This document shows, in pieces, positions 8,260 to 15,865 of a stretch of 36,911 bases of DNA (positions are counted from its first letter, which is position 1; the number at the start of each line of letters is the position of its first letter). The stretch spans positions 1-36,911 of IMG/VR virus record IMGVR_UViG_3300020213_000067. One strand, 5' to 3'. Source of the DNA: a virus. The notes beneath the pieces are model-generated. The model did not search any database, was not told the DNA's origin, and saw only the letters and a list, made by a program, of their open reading frames with translations. Position numbers and translations under genes: made by a program.

Positions 8260-9414
8260 TTAATGCAAAACGACCCTTCCGCGCACTAGATTGTGATTCT
8301 GGTTGTTGTGGGTTCGAATCCCATCGGCCACCCCAGTTTCTAAAGCGTTTTTTTCATCGACACCCGCCTTGATTCTGGTCGTCGTGCAGATTTCGTGTAA
8401 CGGGTAGGCAAGGATCTCGTGCAGTAGCGTCGTGAACGGCCGCAGGTGGTCGATGAACAAGTGCGTGTAGCCGTCGATCGCATCGCCCCCCAAGGACCAA
8501 CCTCCAAGCCTTGCCCGGATCTCCCGCGGCACCCCTTTCTGCGCCAGCCAGGAGTTCGCGCAATGCCGCAGGGTGTGCAGGGTAGTGCCTTCGATGCCGG
8601 CCCGGCCTGCCGCCTTGTGCCAGGCCGCTGTGGTGACGTGGAAGATCGGCTCGCCCCGGTAGTGGAACACCAGGTCCTTGTGCCGCCCAGGGGCCTTCTG
8701 GCGCTGCCTGAGCACTTCCAGCGCCGTGGGGTTGAGTGGCACGTAGATCGGCTGCCCGTTCTTCGTGAGCTGCCCTGCGACCTTCACGGCCTGCATTTCG
8801 AAGTTGACCATCGGCCAGGTGAGCCCGGTCACGTTCGCCCGGCGGTGCATCGTGGAAACCGCATACAGCGCCACGTCGGACGAATGAATCGGTAATTCCC
8901 TGACCAGTTTCCTGACCTGGGCCGGATCCGGGCACAAGTCTTTGGCCCCGGGCTCGTCGTAGAACCGCAGGACCGGCGCCGTATTCCCCCACGCCCATTC
9001 ACGCTCCGCAGCACTGAGCACGCCCGAGACTGCCGAGACGTACTTGTTCGCCGTGGTGTTCGCGGGCGCCCGCTCCTTGACGTCGACCGGCCGGTGCTGC
9101 TGGACGATCGCATCAACAAGCTCGCGGGTAATCAGGTTCAAGTCGTCAACCTCCGAAAAGTGCTCGTGCCACCACAAGAAATACTGCACGTCGTTTGCAA
9201 GCGACTTCTTCGACGCCCTTTCCTTGCACCACCTTTCAACTGCCTCTTGCCAGGACCGCTTGGGTTTGGCGCCCATTTTATCCTGCTTCCATGCCTCCAG
9301 GTTCAGCCGGCCTTCGAGCGCCTTTGCTGCGTCGAAGTCGGCAGTCCCAGAGCTGCGGCGTATCCCGGTAACAACGATCTGCCAGAACCGGGAGTCTGGT
9401 CTTTTTGTAGGCAT
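8260..9414 (-). CDS. int: tyrosine-family phage integrase
   Basis: Catalyses site-specific recombination between attP and the host tRNA-His. I start it at the ATG at 9414, preceded by AGGGGGCAG (384 residues); an in-frame GTG or ATG further upstream is possible. Residues 50-140 form a SAM-like core-binding domain. Catalytic landmarks: Arg in STMHRRANVTGL (about 191), Lys 218 in the beta-turn, HTLRH (280-284) and the nucleophile in GYTHL (Tyr 316). After about residue 360 the frame continues across attP, so the tail GVADGIRTHNNQNHN is just the antisense tRNA sequence, as in many integrases of this arrangement. It overlaps the HTH gene upstream, its likely directionality partner. Confidence 0.95.
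   Translation of the reverse strand: MPTKRPDSRFWQIVVTGIRRSSGTADFDAAKALEGRLNLEAWKQDKMGAKPKRSWQEAVERWCKERASKKSLANDVQYFLWWHEHFSEVDDLNLITRELVDAIVQQHRPVDVKERAPANTTANKYVSAVSGVLSAAEREWAWGNTAPVLRFYDEPGAKDLCPDPAQVRKLVRELPIHSSDVALYAVSTMHRRANVTGLTWPMVNFEMQAVKVAGQLTKNGQPIYVPLNPTALEVLRQRQKAPGRHKDLVFHYRGEPIFHVTTAAWHKAAGRAGIEGTTLHTLRHCANSWLAQKGVPREIRARLGGWSLGGDAIDGYTHLFIDHLRPFTTLLHEILAYPLHEICTTTRIKAGVDEKNALETGVADGIRTHNNQNHNLVRGRVVLH
8286..8335 (+). other. attP: attP core: 3' part of a tRNA-His gene
   Basis: The segment reads as the tRNA-His anticodon arm (CTAGA-TTGTGAT-TCTGG, anticodon GTG at 8293-8295), T-arm GTGGGTTCGAATCCCAT, acceptor 3' strand CGGCCAC and encoded CCA. The tRNA's 5' half (acceptor 5' strand and complete D-arm) is not present upstream, so this is the duplicated 3' identity segment carried by a phage that integrates into tRNA-His. 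The adjacent integrase gene reads towards and through it. Phage genes on both sides indicate an uninterrupted attP rather than attL or attR. Confidence 0.85.
8372..8400 (+). repeat. candidate integrase arm-type site, right of core
   Basis: ATTCTGGTCGTCGTG plus a degenerate spacer and CGTGTA, the partner of 8150-8178 (22/29 identical, same orientation). It lies inside the 3' end of the integrase reading frame, where it encodes part of HEICTTTRIKAG. Confidence 0.4.
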
Positions 9415-9596
9415 ACTGCCCCCTGTGGTTGAGGCAGCGCCGACCCAAGGCAATCGTCGCGCAGCCGCACGGATTCGTCAAACTTCCACGGCCGGCGCCA
9501 CAAGACGCCCGCCACTTGCCCCTTGCGCGCTCGCCTAGCCAGCGTTTCGGGGTGGATGCCCAGCCTGGAGGCGGCTTGGTCTAGGTTCAGGCTCAA
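9303..9596 (-). CDS. small HTH protein, excisionase-like
   Basis: From a TTG at 9596 (preceded by GCGAGG) the frame reads LNLDQAASRLGIHPETLARR followed by a basic segment with WRRPWKFDE, a MerR/AlpA-type winged helix-turn-helix as in phage excisionases. The HTH part is residues 1-50. Beyond about residue 60 the frame overlaps the integrase start and the sequence looks non-conserved, so the true 3' end is uncertain. Position directly upstream of int supports a recombination directionality factor. An alternative start lies further upstream in the same frame. Confidence 0.6.
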   Translation of the reverse strand: MSLNLDQAASRLGIHPETLARRARKGQVAGVLWRRPWKFDESVRLRDDCLGSALPQPQGAVCLQKDQTPGSGRSLLPGYAAALGLPTSTQQRRSKAG

Positions 9597-9618
9597 GCCG
9601 CCTCGCCCAGTGTGAGGG

Positions 9619-9825
9619 TCATGAGGCCAGTCCGGTGGCGATGAGCCATTTGAGGATGCGCGCCGGGTCGTAGCTGTAGACATTCCTCCCGTCGTGGTTC
9701 TCGCAGAGCAATTCCCCTCGCGGCCACTTCGGCGGCATCTTCCGCCCGCGCACACGAACCAGCGTCATGTGCGTACCCGCAGCGATTGCCGCTCTCGCAT
9801 CAGCCGCCATTTCTGCGCCGGTCAT
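9619..9825 (-). CDS. small phage protein, unknown
   Basis: Sixty-eight residues (MTGAEMAADARAAIAAGTHM...). The middle contains RGRKMPPKWPRGELLCENHD and the C-terminus YSYDPARILKWLIATG, a pattern of small early phage proteins without known function. No clear Shine-Dalgarno. Upstream 9826-9958 (133 bp) holds no convincing gene. Confidence 0.65.
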   Translation of the reverse strand: MTGAEMAADARAAIAAGTHMTLVRVRGRKMPPKWPRGELLCENHDGRNVYSYDPARILKWLIATGLAS

Positions 9826-9958
9826 GGGGAATCTTTACCGTGGTGGGGAGCGACAGGGCGGCGGTGGTACACATGAAGATACCGCACGGGCTGATTGCCC
9901 TGATTTTTACTTGGGTTCCGGCCTTTCGGCAGAGAACCCATTCCGCGCTCCCCGTTGT

Positions 9959-10189
9959 TCAAAACGGCACCCAAATCTTTTTGCTGGGGTGAACCGGCGG
10001 CACACGTTTGCGCAACGGCCTTTCGACTTGTGACAATTTACGCGAATGGTCAACGTCTAGCGGCCTGTCTTTCTGGCAGTCGGGGCAGGCCACGAACCGC
10101 TCGTATAAATAGCCGGTAAACCAATCCCATCCTGAGCGAGTCGCAGCGAATATGTCGTTGGACGCGGCACCGCAAAGAGTGCAATTCAT
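9959..10189 (-). CDS. small zinc-ribbon-like phage protein
   Basis: Seventy-six residues. CTLC near the N-terminus and CPDC about 30 residues later form two CxxC knuckles, suggesting a zinc ribbon, followed by a basic tail. Start ATG overlaps the stop of the upstream gene (ATGA). Function unknown. Confidence 0.65.
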   Translation of the reverse strand: MNCTLCGAASNDIFAATRSGWDWFTGYLYERFVACPDCQKDRPLDVDHSRKLSQVERPLRKRVPPVHPSKKIWVPF

Positions 10190-10764
10190 CCTTCATCCCC
10201 CTTGAGATAAGCGAACTCGACCACCCAGACCCACGGATTTGAGTCCCATGAGTCCGCGCCGTTGATGGATTCCCAGATGTCCTGATACTCATGCACCGGA
10301 TCAACGTCCGGCGAGTGCGGAACACCTTCGGCCCATGCATCGCTCGCGCTGATCTCCCGCAACCGCTCGACGCGCACGCCGGTAACTTCGAGCGTGATGC
10401 GCGAGCGGGCGCGCGGCATGAATATGCTCGGCGTCCATCCTCCGTACATCGCGCCAAATCCGGCCGCCTCGACTAAGCCAGCGTCGGCGCGGTAGCAGGT
10501 GAATTCGCCAGCGCAGCGCGTCAAAAAGGTTTCGCGCACCCACAGCCGGTCGCCGGGCTGGCCGTATTGGCAGTTAGGAGGAAGGCATTTTTTAATCCCC
10601 TCGGGATCGGTCATGCCCTGCCCGCGCCAGCGAGACCACCGCACGCCCTGCGATGTGGTTTCATACATTGGCTGAGGCTTCACGACGCGACGCGTCTGCG
10701 TCTTTGTGCCCGCGAGGATGGCGCGCACCATCGGCGCTGAAAATAGGATAGGTCGCTCTTTCAC
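10186..10764 (-). CDS. conserved phage protein, ASCH/PUA-like
   Basis: GTG start at 10764 (192 residues), since ERPILFSAPMVRAILAGTKT is the usual beginning of this widespread phage family. Other hallmarks: QTRRVVKPQ, GQPGDRLWVRET, ITLEVTGVRVERL and WESINGADSWDSNPWVWVVE. The fold resembles ASCH/PUA domains, which bind RNA or modified nucleotides; that assignment is inference and the phage role is unknown. It lies in the distal part of the leftward early operon. Confidence 0.85.
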   Translation of the reverse strand: MKERPILFSAPMVRAILAGTKTQTRRVVKPQPMYETTSQGVRWSRWRGQGMTDPEGIKKCLPPNCQYGQPGDRLWVRETFLTRCAGEFTCYRADAGLVEAAGFGAMYGGWTPSIFMPRARSRITLEVTGVRVERLREISASDAWAEGVPHSPDVDPVHEYQDIWESINGADSWDSNPWVWVVEFAYLKGDEG

Positions 10765-10792
10765 TTTTCCGGCCCCTTGAGATAAGCGCCCA

Positions 10793-10975
10793 TCACTTCG
10801 CGGCCCGCATCTTCGCCACTTCGGCTGTCGCATCCTCAATCGCGGATTTGCAAGGCGCGCAGACAACGAATCCTGACGGGATGCTCCATGAATGTTCGGA
10901 GCCGTTGCGCTGCTGCGGCTTGGTGCGGTACGCCGTGCCCTGAATGTTGATCGTGCAAAGTTCGCAGACGGTCAT
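10793..10975 (-). CDS. small zinc-finger-like protein
   Basis: Sixty residues from the ATG at 10975, which overlaps the upstream stop (ATGA) and has GGAG upstream. CELC and CAPC about 35 residues apart suggest a single zinc ribbon. Cytoplasmic, function unknown. Confidence 0.7.
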   Translation of the reverse strand: MTVCELCTINIQGTAYRTKPQQRNGSEHSWSIPSGFVVCAPCKSAIEDATAEVAKMRAAK

Positions 10976-11304
10976 TTCGGCTCCATCAGAAACGCGGCCT
11001 TTCGGAAGCAGATCACCGGCCCCTCGAAGCCCTGCGTCTCGGCGCAATGGCAGTTCTCGGCGCAGGCTTGGGTGCGTGTTTCGGGCGTCAGCAGGCCACA
11101 CTCGACAGCAGCATCCTGAAACGCGAACCCGTCAATATCTCCGCCCTCGGGCCACTCGGATTCAGCGAACAGCAGGCGGGCGAATTTCGCAAGGTCGGGC
11201 GCGTTCACGGTGGCGATAAACTCATGTACGTCGAACCCATCAGCGGTCAAGGATTCCTTGACAACTGACAGCGCGGATTCGTCGGGTTTCGTCGGTGCGG
11301 TCAT
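10972..11304 (-). CDS. phage protein, unknown
   Basis: One hundred and ten residues from the ATG at 11304 (Shine-Dalgarno GGAAGGGG). Acidic N-terminal half. The C-terminal half has a Cys/His cluster (CAENCHCAETQG) that could bind metal. A segment like FAESEWPEGGDIDGF is common in small proteobacterial phage proteins of unknown role. Confidence 0.75.
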   Translation of the reverse strand: MTAPTKPDESALSVVKESLTADGFDVHEFIATVNAPDLAKFARLLFAESEWPEGGDIDGFAFQDAAVECGLLTPETRTQACAENCHCAETQGFEGPVICFRKAAFLMEPK

Positions 11305-11483
11305 GCTTTCCCCTTCCATTCCCACTCCAACAGCCACGCGGCAACCTTGCGTGTCAGCCAGCGAGGTTTTTTCGTCACGGAAATTCGCAGTCCGTAGCTG
11401 CCGCCCATCTGCCATGAGCCTACATACTGCGGTAGCACTATGGTTTCGCCCCGCTGGTCAGGAGCGTGAGTTACGGTAGTCAT
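11301..11483 (-). CDS. small phage protein, unknown
   Basis: Sixty residues, ATG at 11483 with GGGGGAG upstream; its stop overlaps the next start. Basic and tryptophan-rich (four Trp). The C-terminus (RKVAAWLLEWEWKGKA) is a likely amphipathic helix. No family recognised. Confidence 0.7.
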   Translation of the reverse strand: MTTVTHAPDQRGETIVLPQYVGSWQMGGSYGLRISVTKKPRWLTRKVAAWLLEWEWKGKA

Positions 11484-11517
11484 TTCTCCCCCTTTTTCAA
11501 GTGCGCGTTGATCGGTG

Positions 11518-11805
11518 TCATCTGTGTGTTCTGCCGTATTGCTCTGCCACTTGGGCTAATCCTTTTAGTAGCGCGAGCCGGCGATTCTCGTATCCGTTGT
11601 TTCTGGGCTGCTGGCAGTCCATGCTGTTGAGCAGCCTTTCGACCGCTTGCATTGCGTCACGGCGTTTCTCGGTTGCGGATTGCAGGGCGAATTGCGCATC
11701 ATGGATTTTTGTCTTTATCTGGGCTATGTCCTCGTCCTGATCTTTGACGATTTCAAGCTCGGCGCGTAGCTCAGAGATTTCTGCTAAGTTTGGAAAGCCG
11801 CTCAA
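11518..11805 (-). CDS. small coiled-coil protein
   Basis: Ninety-five residues from a TTG that overlaps the upstream stop as TTGA. Residues 8-60 have heptad-like spacing (ISELRAELEIVKDQDEDIAQ) and should form a coiled coil. It follows the larger coiled-coil protein in the operon and may pair with it; that is inference. Confidence 0.7.
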   Translation of the reverse strand: MSGFPNLAEISELRAELEIVKDQDEDIAQIKTKIHDAQFALQSATEKRRDAMQAVERLLNSMDCQQPRNNGYENRRLALLKGLAQVAEQYGRTHR

Positions 11806-12833
11806 GATGGAGTCTCCCGTTGAGTTTCGCTGCGCTTTGCCGCGTCGATAAGCTCGCGCAAAGTTCCGCTGTTCGTTGCCGGGTCCACGCCCGGAATGAA
11901 CAGCGCGAATATTGATCCGTCGCCTGTCGCGTCGATGTGTAGCGTTTTTTCGAGTAGGTCCAGCCGCTCCGCATCCGCTGTAAGCCTCCCAATCTCTCGC
12001 TCCGCCTTTTGCAGCGCGGCCTCAGCTGCTTCGGCGCGGTCGAAGAGTCTCCGATTTGCGATAGCAATCGCTTCAACCTCGTCTAGCCCTTCCGGCCACC
12101 TTGCGTAAAATTCATCTATCTCAGCGTCCCGCGCGTGCTTGCCGGAGAGTTGCAGTTGTAAATTTGCGTTCTCGGCCTCGCTCTTTTGCAGCGCCGTCGA
12201 GAGGCGCGTTACTTCGGATGCCTGCCAAGTGTCTGCACTGTAACACCGTGCGCATCGCAGACTCACGCACCACTTACCAGCGACGTGATCCGGCTCCTGC
12301 GCCGCGTCGTGCTTGAGGGCGGCGAGTTCGGCCTCCGCCTTTTGCAGCGCGGTCGAGAGCCGCACAATCTCTCGCTCCGCTTTGATGAGTTCATCGGCTG
12401 CGTTTAACTCGTGATCGACCTTGCTGATAGCTGCGAGTTCGGCCTCTGACTCCGTGAGTTTAAAACGCAGCGCATTGATAATGCGCTCATACGACTCGGC
12501 CAGAAGTGCGTCAGCGTTTTCTAGGCCAAGATCGCGGAATACGTTGCCACAGGACTTCGTGACCGTCACAGCCACTTCGCCCACGTCCTGCGACGAGGGC
12601 GGCGAGAGTGCGAGTGCGTTTAATTGCTGAACGTGGACGCGATTGAGCGTCGTCATTGCCGCAAGCTCTCGCTCACTCTTTTGCAGCGCGTCTTGTAGAT
12701 CGGCAACCGTCTTGCCGGTAATTAGGTCGCTGATCGCTGCATAGTGTTTCTGAGCGCACTCTGGCGAGCAGAAGTCACTTGGGGGCGCAGCGATATTCGC
12801 GCATCCCGCACACTTCGCGGTCTGGTCAGTCAT
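11802..12833 (-). CDS. coiled-coil phage protein with N-terminal Cys cluster
   Basis: I start it at the ATG at 12833 (343 residues; AAGGAG upstream, overlap with the preceding stop). Residues 8-26 hold CAGC...FCSPEC, a treble-clef-like zinc knuckle. The remainder is heptad-rich with at least four imperfect repeats of a TALQKxExELA unit, ending in a non-coiled segment (LHIDATGDGSIFALFIPGVD). Tail-fibre and scaffold roles are unlikely because it sits in the early leftward operon. Function unknown. Confidence 0.8.
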   Translation of the reverse strand: MTDQTAKCAGCANIAAPPSDFCSPECAQKHYAAISDLITGKTVADLQDALQKSERELAAMTTLNRVHVQQLNALALSPPSSQDVGEVAVTVTKSCGNVFRDLGLENADALLAESYERIINALRFKLTESEAELAAISKVDHELNAADELIKAEREIVRLSTALQKAEAELAALKHDAAQEPDHVAGKWCVSLRCARCYSADTWQASEVTRLSTALQKSEAENANLQLQLSGKHARDAEIDEFYARWPEGLDEVEAIAIANRRLFDRAEAAEAALQKAEREIGRLTADAERLDLLEKTLHIDATGDGSIFALFIPGVDPATNSGTLRELIDAAKRSETQRETPS

Positions 12834-13123
12834 GGCGTGAAGTCTCCTTTCGTTATGTTTCCGTGCCAAGAACAGCCCTTTCGGCTCGCGCAGCCGATTG
12901 ATGGAGTGATAGTCGGCTCTACCTTGTTGCCGTCCCATCCGTGCACGCCGTTTGCGGGTTCGCCTTCTTGGATTGTTACTTGGCAAATGCGGGGGCGCGG
13001 TGGGTTTCCCCGACAATGAAACACGATCCCAGATACTGGATTGACCCCTGCGTGGATGAACGCGAAGGTATCTTTCTCTAATACCCCGCCGTTGTACGAC
13101 ACGCCGCAATGCTGTAGTTTCAT
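12830..13123 (-). CDS. DUF6527-like small phage protein
   Basis: Ninety-seven residues. The segment GIVFHCRG, then W-D-G...EPTITPSIGC and a C-terminal Cys/His pattern, resembles DUF6527-type proteins, whose PTxxPSI core precedes metal-binding residues. ATG overlaps the upstream stop; its stop overlaps the next start. Family call is tentative. Confidence 0.7.
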   Translation of the reverse strand: MKLQHCGVSYNGGVLEKDTFAFIHAGVNPVSGIVFHCRGNPPRPRICQVTIQEGEPANGVHGWDGNKVEPTITPSIGCASRKGCSWHGNITKGDFTP

Positions 13124-13353
13124 GGCTTGCCTCCAGTGGCCTTGTTGTGGGCGGCGATTGCGTCAGTGAGTGCAAACCTAGCTAGATCGAGCGGTTTGTT
13201 ATTCCACTCCTTCACAGCCTTAATCAGCTTCTGGTCGGCTCTGTAGCGGGCGTTGGTGAGAATGACCATCGGCACGTGCTCCACCTTGCGGAGTTTCACG
13301 AACATTTCGTACGATGGAGCGTGGATCGGCTTCACTTGCGCCAGCGTGGTCAT
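13120..13353 (-). CDS. small phage protein, unknown
   Basis: Seventy-seven residues from the ATG at 13353 (AAGGAG upstream and overlap with the preceding stop). Contains a predicted alpha-beta segment (EHVPMVILTNARYRADQKLI). No family recognised. Its start lies in the 20-bp repeat shared with 13734-13753. Confidence 0.7.
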   Translation of the reverse strand: MTTLAQVKPIHAPSYEMFVKLRKVEHVPMVILTNARYRADQKLIKAVKEWNNKPLDLARFALTDAIAAHNKATGGKP

Positions 13354-13736
13354 GGCGACTCCTTCGCGGCGGCGATCATCGCGTCTGCCCATATTCCACG
13401 AGCCTTCGCAACGCATCGCACATAGTCCCGGCTGAAGTCGTACTTGTCGGTCAGCCCAAGCCACGTCGCCAGTTCGCCCGTAGTGTTCGGCATCAGGTTA
13501 TCAATCTCCGAAGCCGGGGCGTGTGCGATGAAATAGTCTCGCTGGCTCCTGCCATCCTGCGGTGAAGGTGCAGCGACCTCAGGTTGCTCAAGGGCGTGTA
13601 GCGCGCTCACGAATGTCGTGTAGCAGAATTTCGCATAACATCCGGGGTGCGTCTGTTCGCTGTCGTAGCCAGCGGTGGCTAGAGCTGAGTGGACGATCCG
13701 AAGCTGATTCCCTGTCAGATAACCGTTAATCTTCAT
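13350..13736 (-). CDS. phage protein, unknown
   Basis: One hundred and twenty-eight residues, ATG at 13736 in an ATGA overlap. Features: GYDSEQTHPGCYAKFCYTTF and a C-terminus ending AAKESP, the same ending as the upstream 350-residue protein. No function recognised. Flanked by the 20-bp junction repeat. Confidence 0.75.
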   Translation of the reverse strand: MKINGYLTGNQLRIVHSALATAGYDSEQTHPGCYAKFCYTTFVSALHALEQPEVAAPSPQDGRSQRDYFIAHAPASEIDNLMPNTTGELATWLGLTDKYDFSRDYVRCVAKARGIWADAMIAAAKESP

Positions 13737-13753
13737 GGCGACTCCTTCGCGGC
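13351..13753. repeat. 20-bp repeat at two gene junctions (13351-13370 and 13734-13753)
   Basis: CATGGCGACTCCTTCGCGGC is present at both positions. Each copy holds the next gene's start codon, a GGAGTCGCC Shine-Dalgarno region and the last codons (AAKESP) of the gene before. Identical junctions flank the gene 13350-13736, so it could be gained or lost as a cassette. Confidence 0.8.
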
Positions 13754-14785
13754 TTGCATGGCGAGGTAAATCGCTCGGTAGTACGGAAACCCAGTCGTCC
13801 CCGGTACTGTGCCTACCGGGTAATCCACTGTCTGTGCAGCCAGCAGCATTGCCTCGGTCGGCACACTCACGCTCTCCGCAGCGGCGGGTGGGGCGGGGCG
13901 TTCAAGTCTGCATGTCATGTTGTCGATCTGCGTCAGCACGCCCATGAGGTCAGGCAACGGTCGCCAATCCTTATTACCGCCGTAGTGCCGTTCAGATAGC
14001 GCCTCTGCCAGCCGCCGAGCGTACTGGTATTCCTCCGGTCCTTTTACCGCCTCGCTCGCAGCCTGCGGGGAGGGGCGGGCGAGAGCATCCACGGCGGCGC
14101 GCAATACGTCACGATGCAGGTAATCCATTCCGCCCGCGCCGTAGTAAAGCCGCGTTCCGTATAGCTGCCGATCCCAGAATTCCTGCTCGTCTAGAAGCCC
14201 ACGCAATCCTTCACTACCTTTAAAGACGCTGGCATCCCACGCCACCGGCTCCTGCTCCGCAGCCTGCGGGGAGGGGCGGGCGTCCAGTTCGTGCTGCAAA
14301 TCTTCAAGCACTTCGCGCCGCACGCCGGTCGCACGGACAATTTTTTCGTCAAGCCATACTTGGAGCCACGGCAAATGCTCGTCCGCCACCGGCTCCTGCT
14401 GCGGCTCGGGTGCAGCGACCGCAGGACTCTGAGCAGTTCCCGTAGGATTCTCAGGCCGACCGTTATTAGAGATCGTCGCGCCCTGCGGCGCTGCATTCGT
14501 ATTCTCCTCGGACAGAATCCCGCGCATTTCCGCCACGCTCGGAAGGCGCTTCGGCTCGGGCGGCGTGTCACCGTATCGCTCTTTGCTGATGCTGCCGGTC
14601 CAAGGCCAGGGGAGTTTCTGCTCGAGCGCAGCAATCTCGAAGCGGCGGTCTGGGTATGTCTGGGCCGCAGACAGGGCATCAGCCGCAAGGGCGGCGTCGA
14701 TCTTGGCAATCATTGCCAGCCGGTCGTCGTAGCCCATCACGAACAGCCGAAACTTATCGCGGCACTCGCGCAGTAGGTCGTTCAT
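13733..14785 (-). CDS. large early-operon protein with PSPQAA-type linkers
   Basis: Three hundred and fifty residues, ATG at 14785 with AAGGAG upstream. Modular: a helical N-terminal part, a Pro/Ala/Gln-rich linker (about 95-135), a segment with a tryptophan motif (PWLQVWLDEKIV), and two ARPSPQAA linkers that separate further segments. Such PSPQAA...EPVAW repeats are common in modular early phage proteins of unknown function. Its C-terminus ends AAKESP. Confidence 0.8.
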   Translation of the reverse strand: MNDLLRECRDKFRLFVMGYDDRLAMIAKIDAALAADALSAAQTYPDRRFEIAALEQKLPWPWTGSISKERYGDTPPEPKRLPSVAEMRGILSEENTNAAPQGATISNNGRPENPTGTAQSPAVAAPEPQQEPVADEHLPWLQVWLDEKIVRATGVRREVLEDLQHELDARPSPQAAEQEPVAWDASVFKGSEGLRGLLDEQEFWDRQLYGTRLYYGAGGMDYLHRDVLRAAVDALARPSPQAASEAVKGPEEYQYARRLAEALSERHYGGNKDWRPLPDLMGVLTQIDNMTCRLERPAPPAAAESVSVPTEAMLLAAQTVDYPVGTVPGTTGFPYYRAIYLAMQAAKESP

Positions 14786-14949
14786 GGTTTCTCCTTGAAT
14801 CGTTCGCCAAGCACGATCAGCACCTTTATCTGCTCCGGTCGCTTATCGAGCGCATCGGCAATCATCCTGTGCGTCCAGCCTTGCGCTGCCAATTTTGCAG
14901 CCCGCAGCGCGTCAACTTCCTTGCGCTTCCGTGCGCCCGATCCGCTCAT
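14782..14949 (-). CDS. small HTH-like protein
   Basis: Fifty-five residues from the ATG at 14949 that overlaps the upstream stop. The stretch AAQGWTHRMIADALDKRPEQ has the length and spacing of a helix-turn-helix, with basic residues before it. Possibly a small regulator; DNA binding is inference. Confidence 0.65.
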   Translation of the reverse strand: MSGSGARKRKEVDALRAAKLAAQGWTHRMIADALDKRPEQIKVLIVLGERFKEKP

Positions 14950-15152
14950 TCCTTGGCCTTCGTCGTATAGGTGATGCTGCAATGCCGGCTAATAAGCATG
15001 GTGTACCCGCACCCCCCACAATCCGTTTCTCCGTCGCCCTCGATGCCTGGTCCGAGGCGAATCTCCCATGCATCGAATTCCTCATGCCCGCACTTCGGGC
15101 AGATCGGAAAATCTCGGTGCTCTGTATCGTTCACGCGCAGTAGGTCGCTCAT
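14946..15152 (-). CDS. small zinc-ribbon protein
   Basis: Sixty-eight residues with two knuckles, CPKC (about 18-21) and CGGC (about 45-48), separated by an acidic stretch: a zinc ribbon of the kind found in small phage proteins. ATGA overlaps on both sides. Confidence 0.75.
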   Translation of the reverse strand: MSDLLRVNDTEHRDFPICPKCGHEEFDAWEIRLGPGIEGDGETDCGGCGYTMLISRHCSITYTTKAKE

Positions 15153-15304
15153 GGCTTCCGCGCTTTGATGGGCACCACCTGACGCGAGAGGGCTTCGGCG
15201 GCTTTCGCCTTCCTGTTCTTGGCGTGGATGCGGGCGAACGTCTTGCCAATATCGGTGCTGACGGCCGACGTGTAGACAAACGACTTGTCGAGTAGGCTTT
15301 TCAT
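15149..15304 (-). CDS. small basic phage protein
   Basis: Fifty-one residues (MKSLLDKSFVYTSAVSTDIG...), overlapping its neighbours by ATGA at both ends. It contains a basic helix (RKAKAAEALSRQ). Similar short MKSLLDKSFVYT-like proteins occur in phage early operons; function unknown. Confidence 0.7.
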   Translation of the reverse strand: MKSLLDKSFVYTSAVSTDIGKTFARIHAKNRKAKAAEALSRQVVPIKARKP

Positions 15305-15441
15305 GGCGCTCCCTTTTTGGTGTTGCGCTTCAATTCGCGGTATATCCGCTTTGCAGCACCCGGTCCTTGGTGAGCGGCAACTGACTGCGCGGCGACTGCC
15401 TTTGCTGCCTTGCGCATGGCCTTGGCGAGCTTCGCGTTCAT
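15301..15441 (-). CDS. very small basic protein
   Basis: Forty-six residues, lysine/alanine-rich (MNAKLAKAMRKAAKAVAAQS...), ATGA overlap with both neighbours and GGAG-type spacing upstream. Possibly a small nucleic-acid-binding peptide; no family recognised. Confidence 0.65.
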   Translation of the reverse strand: MNAKLAKAMRKAAKAVAAQSVAAHQGPGAAKRIYRELKRNTKKGAP

Positions 15442-15656
15442 TTCTTGGGCGGAGCCTGCTTCACGCACTTGCACGTCGATTTGATGTGCGCATGCAGGTG
15501 CCCGCCGATGGACTTGGACGCCAGCATCTTCGTGTGCTGCTCCGGCGTGACGCCGGAGTAGTGGTAGATGCCGCCGCCGTGGAATTCCACGGCCATCGTC
15601 TTGGTGGCCGGGTCGAAGCCAACGGCCTTCACCTGGCTCGATTTCACTGATTTCAT
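15438..15656 (-). CDS. KTSC domain protein
   Basis: Seventy-two residues starting at the ATG at 15656, which overlaps the preceding stop. It has the KTSC pattern: SSQVKAVGFD, MAVEFHGGGIYHYSGV, and SKSIGGHLHAHI near the end. KTSC proteins are short, often found beside lysyl-tRNA synthetase-like or phage genes; their role is not established. A second ATG six bases upstream is possible. Confidence 0.85.
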   Translation of the reverse strand: MKSVKSSQVKAVGFDPATKTMAVEFHGGGIYHYSGVTPEQHTKMLASKSIGGHLHAHIKSTCKCVKQAPPKK

Positions 15657-15865
15657 TTCCATTCGATGGATCCTTTGATGTGGCGCGCGCGCAGGTACCG
15701 CCTGCGTTGGCCGATACTTCGGTTCGTGAAGTTCTGGATCTCGCGGAACCGCTGCTCTGTTTTCAGGCGCGCGATCAGAAATTGCTGGCGGATCTCGGCG
15801 TGCAGATCGGTCGCCATCTGGTCCACCAGCGCGCAAACCGGGTCGGCCTGGTCAACGAGGCCCAT
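15653..15865 (-). CDS. small helical phage protein
   Basis: Seventy residues from the ATG at 15865 (TGATG overlap with the upstream stop). Helical, with ATDLHAEIRQQFLIARLKTE followed by an Arg-rich tail. No family recognised. Confidence 0.65.
   Translation of the reverse strand: MGLVDQADPVCALVDQMATDLHAEIRQQFLIARLKTEQRFREIQNFTNRSIGQRRRYLRARHIKGSIEWK

Noticed and set aside
8178-8372. Plus-strand frame across attP
   Set aside because: The protein (…CDSGCCGFESHRPP) is the usual readout of a tRNA 3' end, not a gene.
9826-9958. Possible 20-residue GTG ORF or plus-strand frame in the early-operon gap
   Set aside because: No Shine-Dalgarno and no conserved pattern; left as a gap.
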